Source: Ilex aquifolium
Taxonomy: Eukaryota > Streptophyta > Magnoliopsida > Aquifoliales > Aquifoliaceae
Direction: 5' to 3'
DNA length: 64,000 bases
Assembly (NCBI GenBank): GCA_951799425.1
Contig: OX637391.1
Span: forward strand, 23,174,551-23,238,550
This document shows, in pieces, positions 58,882-64,000 of this stretch. A model generated the notes under the pieces. The model had not been told where the DNA came from, did not search any database, and was given only the letters and a program-made list of their open reading frames with translations. Made by a program: the position numbers and the translations under genes. Positions within the stretch are counted from its first letter, which is position 1. Each line of letters starts with the position of its first letter.

Positions 58882-59843
58882 TAGTGTGGATTTTACTGGC
58901 CTACACTTTCAAAGATGTCCATGCCTTTTGTTTAACTTGTGATAGGTGTCAAAGGTTGGGAAACATTTCTAAAAGAAATATGATGCCCTTAAACCCCATT
59001 CTGGTAATTGAAAATTTTGACTGTTGGGGCATCGATTTTATGGGACCATTTCCCCATTCCTTTGGCTATCTATACATTTTAGTGGCTGTAGACTATGTAT
59101 CCAAATGGGTTGAAGCAATTCCATGCCGAAACAATGATCACAAAACAGTGATCAAATTTTTAAAAGAAAATATTTTTTCCCGGTTTGGAATTCCGAAATC
59201 AATCATAAGCGATGGGGGTGCTCATTTTTGCAATCGTCCCTTCTTGAATTTAATGAAAAAATACTTGATTTTTCACAAAATTTCAACCCCTTATCACCCA
59301 CAGACCAGTGGACAAGCTGAGTTAACTAATCGGGAGATCAAATTAATTTTGGAAAAAACGGTGAATCCAGATCGCAAAGATTGGTCATTAAGACTAACTG
59401 ATGCGATCTGGGCATACCGAACTGCTTTTAAAACAATTTTGGGCATGTCTCCTTATCGATTAGTCTATGGAAAGCCATGTCACTTGCCTGTGGAATTGGA
59501 ACATAGGGCATACTGGGCCATTAAAGCAATGAATTTTGACTTAGACAAGGCTGGGCTAACAAGGAAACTTCAGATAAATGAATTGGAGGAATTGAGAAAT
59601 GAAGCATATGAAAATGCTAAGATTGCTAAAATCAGGATGAAAATCTTTCATGACAAACACATTGTGCGGAAATATTTTGAGCCATCTCAAAAAGTCTTGC
59701 TATTCAACTCAAGACTCCGCCTCTTCCCTGGTAAGTTAAAATCAAGATGGGTTGGGCCTTACATTGTGAAAAAGGTGTTTGAACACGGAGCAGTTGAAGT
59801 GGAAAACCCAGCAAACGGTAATAATTTTACTGTTAATGGTTAG
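58882..59843 (+). pseudogene. E1 integrase
   Basis: After two adjacent TAG codons (58879-58884) the original frame continues for a few codons (GFYWPTL) and then loses one base near 58910. The rest is read in the frame that ends at 59843. The zinc-binding CLTCDRC, the catalytic core [10 protein letters not shown] (Asp), [10 protein letters not shown] (Asp) and [11 protein letters not shown] (Glu) are present, with exactly 35 residues between the second Asp and the Glu. The C-terminal domain ends [19 protein letters not shown] and a TAG where E2 has a sense codon before RLKPFLEDF. The catalytic triad is intact despite the upstream breaks. It joins the cDNA to the host chromosome. Confidence 0.93.
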
Positions 59844-60362
59844 AGGTTAAAACCATTTTTGGAGGATTTTGTTAGAAATGTGGAAACCATTCTTCTAATG
59901 GAACCAGAGTACTCCTCCGAAATTCGCGCTTGCCGACACTCCAGTGGATCGGATCAGGAAATATCTACTCCAACCCGACCCCCTGGGGCGCCGTTATAAG
60001 GCGCCCACTTGTTCCCCAGCCGCCGCAGTTGGCCCCCCCCCCTTTTTCTTCTTCTTCTTCTTTTTCTTTTCTTCTTCTTCCTTCTGTGAGTCTTCGAGTC
60101 ACTGTTACCCGAGAAAACACCCATGACCACACACTCCACAAACACGATATTTTGCTTCCTATTTAGCATTTTAATCTTATATTTGCTCACGGGTGTTCTT
60201 CTCTTGTTCGCACTCACACATAAGGATTTTCAGCCTACCCGAAATCCAAATCTGTGCACAGATGAGTAATTTTTGGTGTTTTTTTTTATTTGTAGGTCTC
60301 AGAGGTGAACAGATCTCTACCATTCAACCTCGTCTCCACACTCCATGAACCGGTAAATTCGA
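59844..60362 (+). other. Non-coding region after integrase
   Basis: The integrase tail (LMEPEYSSEIRAC) reads on past the stop to about 59935. A C-rich run and CTT-rich stretch follow at 60030-60080. ORFs here are low-complexity and unconvincing. Confidence 0.5.
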
Positions 60363-60400
60363 AACATTGGAGACAATGTTCAGTTTAGGTTGGGGGGTAT
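60363..60400 (+). other. Internal polypurine-like tract of E1
   Basis: ACATTGGAGACAATGTTCAG followed by TTTAGGTTGGGGGGTATG. It is conserved with E2 (46750-46787, minus strand) at the same place, between integrase and the CRP-like ORF, and it is not beside an LTR. It could prime extra plus-strand synthesis. Confidence 0.65.
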
Positions 60401-60589
60401 GATCAGTTCATCAGTTCATTTTCGTTCATAATTTTCGCAAATTTTTTCACTTTCTTGTTATTATTGTCATAGTTGATCATGTTTGAACATTGATTGTATA
60501 AATTGATTATGCTTATGAATCAGCTTCAATCGTCTTTGTGACTGGCAGACGTTAAAGAACCAGATAGTGAGTCTTAAAATTTAGCAATC

Positions 60590-61000
60590 ATGGATGTAAA
60601 TCTTTTTTGGTTTAGCCTAGGAATCCTACGTACTTTTCCACCTGATATACATACCATGATCATGAGAAAAGCAAGATTAGTAAGGAAGGCTGAAATCAAA
60701 GAAAAACAAGCGAAACCCCTCTGTGGCAGAAGTAGCTTTGCCAAACGCCGTCGTGCAAAAAGGCTTGGTGCCTGTAAACAGTGTGGCAAATACTTTCACG
60801 AAAAAAGGTACAACCAGTGTTCTGAACCAATTTCCGGTCGCGCACTTGATCGATTAGACTGGATAGTGAATGGGCTGAGTAAGGATTACCCTGATACGCC
60901 ATGCTATTCCGGTACTGTCCTTAACCGATTTGTGAGAGAGGAAGTTGGGAGAGTTACTGGTTGTCCATTTTACACAGACACAGAGGGAGACTCAAATTAG
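60590..61000 (+). CDS. Small basic Cys/His protein resembling carlavirus-type cysteine-rich nucleic-acid-binding proteins
   Basis: 136 residues, intact from ATG 60590 to the stop ending at 61000. Seen: hydrophobic start LFWFSLGILRTFPPDIHTMI; basic helix-like segment MRKARLVRKAEIKEKQAK; block CGRSSFAKRRRAKRLG (residues 45-60), a likely nuclear localisation signal; finger C62-x2-C65-x4-H70-x6-C77; conserved EPISGRALDRLDWI; tail with VREEVGRVTG. A divergent copy with 'I/V', 'K/R' and 'D/E' exchanges lies at the same place in E2, which argues for a selected protein. Known of the family: carlavirus-type cysteine-rich proteins have a P-x-D-I region, a GRS-x-x-A-basic-A block and a CxxC finger, bind nucleic acids and can suppress silencing. 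The likeness is my recognition, not a search; convergence is possible. The E1 start may be shorter than in E2, which has 15 extra N-terminal codons. Codon use looks like its neighbours. Confidence 0.6.
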   Translation: MDVNLFWFSLGILRTFPPDIHTMIMRKARLVRKAEIKEKQAKPLCGRSSFAKRRRAKRLGACKQCGKYFHEKRYNQCSEPISGRALDRLDWIVNGLSKDYPDTPCYSGTVLNRFVREEVGRVTGCPFYTDTEGDSN

Positions 61001-61266
61001 ATAATCTTCTGTAGGAAAAGTATACTTTTGTTGGGGGAGTGAATGCCAAAGGTCCGAATTTGTTGTAAAAAGTGTAAAAATCTTTTTGTATAAATTTCTT
61101 TTTGACTGAAATGAAAATATGGGCCGAGTAAGGAATGCCCCAAAATACCAACCTGAAGCGTGGGTAGGGGTTCATCCTGAGACGCCTTAGTTTTTGAATT
61201 AAATTTGTGTGTTTTGTCTTCTTTGATTGTATATAGTGCAATAGAGAAAAATTTTAATTTTTGGTT
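61001..61266 (+). other. Non-coding region between the two extra ORFs
   Basis: AT-rich, no domain. ORFs on the minus strand (60954-61241, 60997-61269) are unsupported. Confidence 0.4.
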
Positions 61267-61554
61267 CAACGTTCGAACGCCAGGTAACGTTCGAACGTTG
61301 ACTGCTTACAATACTCAGCCTCTGATGAAGCTTCTGCTGGAACTTGAAAGTACTGGGAGCTCAGTCCGTTCGAACGCCAATAGACCGTTCGAACGAAGAG
61401 TACTTACAGTACTTTGGCCTCTGACAGAAACACAAAAGTACTGGGAGCTCACCACGTTCGAACGCCAAACCACGTTCGAACGATTTGTTTAAATTCCTTC
61501 TACCCACGTTCGAACGTCACCAACGTTCGAACGTTACAACTCAGGCTATAAAAG
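61267..61554 (+). promoter_or_regulatory. Second E1 palindrome array and TATA box, upstream of the last ORF
   Basis: TTCGAA sites are centred at 61274.5/61292.5, 61371.5/61390.5, 61459.5/61477.5 and 61511.5/61528.5 (18, 19, 18 and 17 bp apart). TATAAAAG follows at 61547-61554, about 215 bp before the ORF start at 61769. A further ACGTTCGAACG lies at 61755-61765, touching the start region. The motif, pairing and spacing match the E1 LTR array, so this looks like a copied promoter for the last ORF. Confidence 0.75.
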
Positions 61555-61768
61555 CCTGGTTCGTCATTTTCAGCCAAAATCCCCAAATTTTTCAAAACCC
61601 TGAATTCATTCTCACTCCACAGACCTCAACTTGCCCTCATTCCCCAAGAATACCCAAATTCGACCTTCCCTAACTCCTCCCCACATCAAAATCATCAATC
61701 CCAGACCTAAAACCATAAGTTCCAGAACTTTTCAGGACCCTCGCAAATCAAACCCACGTTCGAACGCC

Positions 61769-62238
61769 ATGCCAAGGATGAAACTCCCTGCCAGGCGTGC
61801 TCCACCAGTGAATCAAGACCCAAACATGGTAGAAGAAGTGATTGAAGAAAGGGGAGGAAGGCAAAGGACAAAGACATATGACAGAACCAAATTTCCTAAT
61901 GCCTTAAAGGCTGAGAGGTATGAGAATTTTTACCATAAGCATGCTATTGTCTGTGAGAGAGATGTTGTGATTGATGATTTTGATGGGATTGGTATAAAGT
62001 AGGAGATGGAGAGGAGGGAGTGGGTATGGTATTTGAGGAATGGTGGAGACGCCGTTGTTGACTTGGTGCGGGAGTTTTACTCCAACGCTGAGATCATCAA
62101 CGGCGCAATCCGGACATATGTTAGGGGTACCCACATTGACGTGGACGAAGCATATATTGTAGAAATAAGGGAAGAAATACCTCGGGTCCCAAATCCCGTT
62201 TATCCCCCAAGGAAGAATGTGGCGATGAATGAGGTGGG
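61769..62238 (+). pseudogene. E1 last ORF, 'putative plant transposon protein' family, truncated
   Basis: ATG 61769 (MPRMKLPARRAPPVNQD) is chosen because it lies after the second TATA box. Blocks: TYDRTKFPNALKAERYENFY, HAIVCERDVVIDDFDGIG, a TAG at 62000-62002, then EMERREWVWYLRN, LVREFYSNAEIINGAI, TYVRGTHIDVDEAYIVEI. These match E2 (ERPIIYEDF, REFYSNA, YVRG) and, more weakly, the A element. It is cut at 62238 by LTR A6, so the second half is lost. The role of this family is unknown. Its position is where some plant gypsy elements carry an env-like ORF; no signal peptide or membrane segment is seen here. Confidence 0.75.
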
Positions 62239-64000
62239 TGATTGATCAAAAACAATCCTATTCCTAACCCTTTAACTACTATCCTTCAAATGATGCAATG
62301 TATGAGCGGAAGGAAGGATTTCTCCCCCTTTGGGATAGTGTGAAAAGAAAGGGCAATAGGAAAGGGAAATGGGATGATGTAGATATGGAATGTGTATGCA
62401 CAAAAATGCTCCCCAATCGCAAGGAGACTTTCGTGAGTTGTGTTTTACTTGGAAAGTATTCCAAGGTCGATTCCACAGGGAAGGAAGTGAGCAAATGTGA
62501 AAGTGATTTAGTGCAAAAGAAAGTGTAAAATTCTTGTTGTTGGAAATTGTTTGGTGAAGTGTGTGTTGGTGAAATTAGAATGAGAAAACAAGTGTTGGCA
62601 ATTCCAAGAGATCCCTCCAATGGGTATACTATCTCAACTCAAAACACTCCTCCGATTGAGCAAGAATGAACGGTTGATTCACGGGAAGCCGATGATGATG
62701 ATGGTGAGTGCCTAAGCATAAACCGTGACTAGGCCTACGGGTTATCAAAGACTCACCAAATCATCCACCTTCAATCCGGTCAAACCGAACCATGGGACTC
62801 TAAAGGAAGGGTGTAGAAAGAGTTGAAATGGTATACCCCAATGAGGATTCCCCTTGGTCTTGCCAACAAAAAGTGCTTAGCTACTCATACTTGAACTAGA
62901 CATGATAATGTAAAGGTAATGCATTCTAAGGCTATGGAGCTTTTAAGTAACTAAGTGCAAGAAATCCTAGACTAGAAGTGAATGAAATGAAAAGCTATTT
63001 TATATCTATGAACAAGAATAATCTTGAAAGCATTAATGGTAGAACATAAATGGGAGCATTCAACTAACCAAACATGAAGGGAAAACAACATTTATGGCAT
63101 TCAATGAACTACTAAGATTCTTACTCAAGATTACAAGACAAATGCAGTAGGAGAAATGGTAAAATCGTCACTTTCTCTCTCTAAAAACCACTATTCATCC
63201 TCTTCTCTGCCTAGAGCTCCTCTCTCTAAAACTATATCATACAATACATCATCAATGAATACCCCCCCAAGGAGACTCTTGCTTTCCCCCCAAAACGTGC
63301 CTGGAGAGAGAGGGAGGTCTACAGAGTTGATCTCCATCACTAGGGGTGCAGCAACATGGGTTGGACAGGGGGTGAGGCAGAGCTGTCTGCCCACCCAGCT
63401 TCCTTCTTCTTCTCTCTCTTCATTAATTATCAAGACTCATCCAAATCAATGCAGGCGTGAGGGAGGCTCCAGGATGTGTAAGGGATGTCAGGAAGCATGT
63501 AGGAGAAGTGCATGTGGGACCCTCCAAGCCGCAAAGTTGAGTTACAGGCTGTCTGGAGAAAAGTGCAAAAACCTTCCGGAAGGTCGACATACACCTACCG
63601 GAAGGTCGCTGAAAGAACAGTTAAATGAAAAGAATCAAATGCAAGAACTTCCGGAAGGTCGACATCAGTAGCAAAAATCTTCCGGAAGGTTCATTCCAGT
63701 AGCCAAAACCTTCCGGAAGGTTCATTCCAGAAAACAAAACCTTCCGGAAGATTTTGGCAGTCAAAAAGAAACCCAAGGCAAAACCTTCCGGAAGGTCCAT
63801 TCCAGTAGACAAGTCCTTCCGGAAGGTTTTACTCCAGTAGCTAGAATCTTCCGGAAGGTTCATTCCAGAAAACAAAACCTTCCGGAAGATTTTGGCAGTC
63901 AAAAAGAAACCCAAGGCAAAACCTTCCGGAAGGTCCATTCCAGTAGACAAGTCCTTCCGGAAAGTTTTACTCCAGTAGCTAAAATCTTCTGGAAGGTTCA
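62239..64000 (-). mobile_element. LTR A6 (family A), running off the right edge
   Basis: The plus-strand left end TGATTGATCAAAAACAATCC corresponds to the family A 3' end. The U5 landmark (minus strand) is near 62440-62490, and the U3 palindrome array starts at 63568. The LTR start lies beyond 64000, so it is unknown whether this is a solo LTR or part of an element. ORFs inside it follow the repeated array. Confidence 0.85.
63568..64000. repeat. Dense ACCTTCCGGAAGGT array in A6, with a 138-bp tandem duplication
   Basis: At least a dozen TTCCGGAA sites, the first pair centred at 63577.5 and 63599.5 (22 bp apart). A block beginning TTCATTCCAGAAAACAAAAC at 63721 repeats at 63859, period 138 bp, with few differences. 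Confidence 0.85.

Larger units (their letters stand above)
52407..62238 (+). mobile_element. Element E1: Athila/Tat-type Ty3/gypsy retrotransposon with two extra ORFs
   Basis: It has a 5' LTR, tRNA-Asp PBS, gag-protease, RT-RNase H, integrase, internal polypurine-like tract, CRP-like ORF, a second promoter-like palindrome array and the plant-transposon-protein ORF. It is cut at 62238 by family A LTR A6, so its own 3' LTR is beyond the window. It inserted into the internal region of the family A element. All proteins except the CRP-like one carry stops or frameshifts, so this copy is not autonomous. Confidence 0.92.

Noticed and set aside
59930..60217. Overlapping ORFs after integrase
   Set aside because: Low-complexity CTT/C-rich DNA translated in several frames; no conserved block in E2.
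60590..61000. Reading the small ORF as a gag-type zinc knuckle
   Set aside because: A gag knuckle is C-x2-C-x4-H-x4-C; here the last gap is six. The element already has its knuckle in gag, and the basic block before the finger is not a gag feature.
51787..64000. TTCCGGAA arrays as heat-shock elements
   Set aside because: ACCTTCCGGAAGGT does contain the nTTCnnGAAn pattern, but only two modules per site. The other families' palindromes at the same position (TTCGAA, TACCGGTA, TCCAGA) do not fit, so it cannot explain the general design.
1..64000. Host genes, tRNA or rRNA genes
   Set aside because: No frame gave a recognisable host protein, and no tRNA or rRNA gene was seen. PBS sequences match tRNA 3' ends only and are primer sites.

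Overview
The window is flowering-plant nuclear DNA made almost entirely of transposable elements, most of them Ty3/gypsy LTR retrotransposons nested inside one another. I see no host protein-coding gene, tRNA or rRNA gene. Plant origin is shown by Athila/Tat-type elements primed by tRNA-Asp, chromovirus (Del/Tekay-like) elements, a plant Copia gag, an L1-type LINE remnant, a TRIM-like solo LTR and the plant 'putative plant transposon protein' ORF. The species cannot be named from this.

Layout. 0-4.9 kb: LTR fragments (families B, A, C, D) and a LINE fragment. 4.9-8.85 kb: a decayed Athila/Tat element (LTR, PBS, gag-protease remains) cut at the protease and joined to another LTR fragment. 8.85-18.7 kb: Copia remains, including a gag split by a 2.5-kb chromovirus-like solo LTR, plus family B and C LTRs. 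18.7-31.5 kb: one 1.5-kb LTR (B1) broken into three pieces by a solo LTR (H, itself holding solo LTR A2) and by a 6.84-kb Del/Tekay-like element with two near-identical 2.79-kb LTRs. 31.5-39.8 kb: gag remains of the B1 element, a chromovirus 3' end with its LTR, a Tat-like gag-region relic, a 71-bp tandem repeat and a chromovirus-like LTR (G). 39.8-64 kb: a nested stack. LTR G is cut by element E2 (- strand), E2 by a family A element (- strand), that one by element E1 (+ strand), and E1 by another family A LTR (A6). Solo LTRs A3 and A5 and a 178-bp TRIM LTR sit inside these too.

E1 (52407-62238) is the best preserved element: LTR, tRNA-Asp PBS, gag-protease, RT-RNase H, integrase, an internal polypurine-like tract, then two further ORFs. 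The first of these (60590-61000) encodes a small basic Cys/His protein. Its order of features (proline/acidic N-terminal motif, GRS-x-x-A-basic-A block, CxxC finger) resembles the cysteine-rich nucleic-acid-binding proteins of carlavirus-type plant RNA viruses. A divergent copy occupies the same place in E2. The last ORF resembles the 'putative plant transposon protein' family and occurs in three divergent versions (E1, E2, the A element).

A second signal runs through the window. Nearly every gypsy LTR, and the DNA upstream of the last ORF in E1 and the A element, carries pairs of short CG-centred palindromes. The palindrome differs between families, and its centre-to-centre spacing is nearly constant within each family (13, 17, 18, 20, 21 or 22 bp). 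In several LTRs the array lies just upstream of a TATA box. My hypothesis is that these are family-specific paired binding sites for a dimeric DNA-binding protein, perhaps encoded by the elements. Pairing, spacing and position are visible; the function is inferred.
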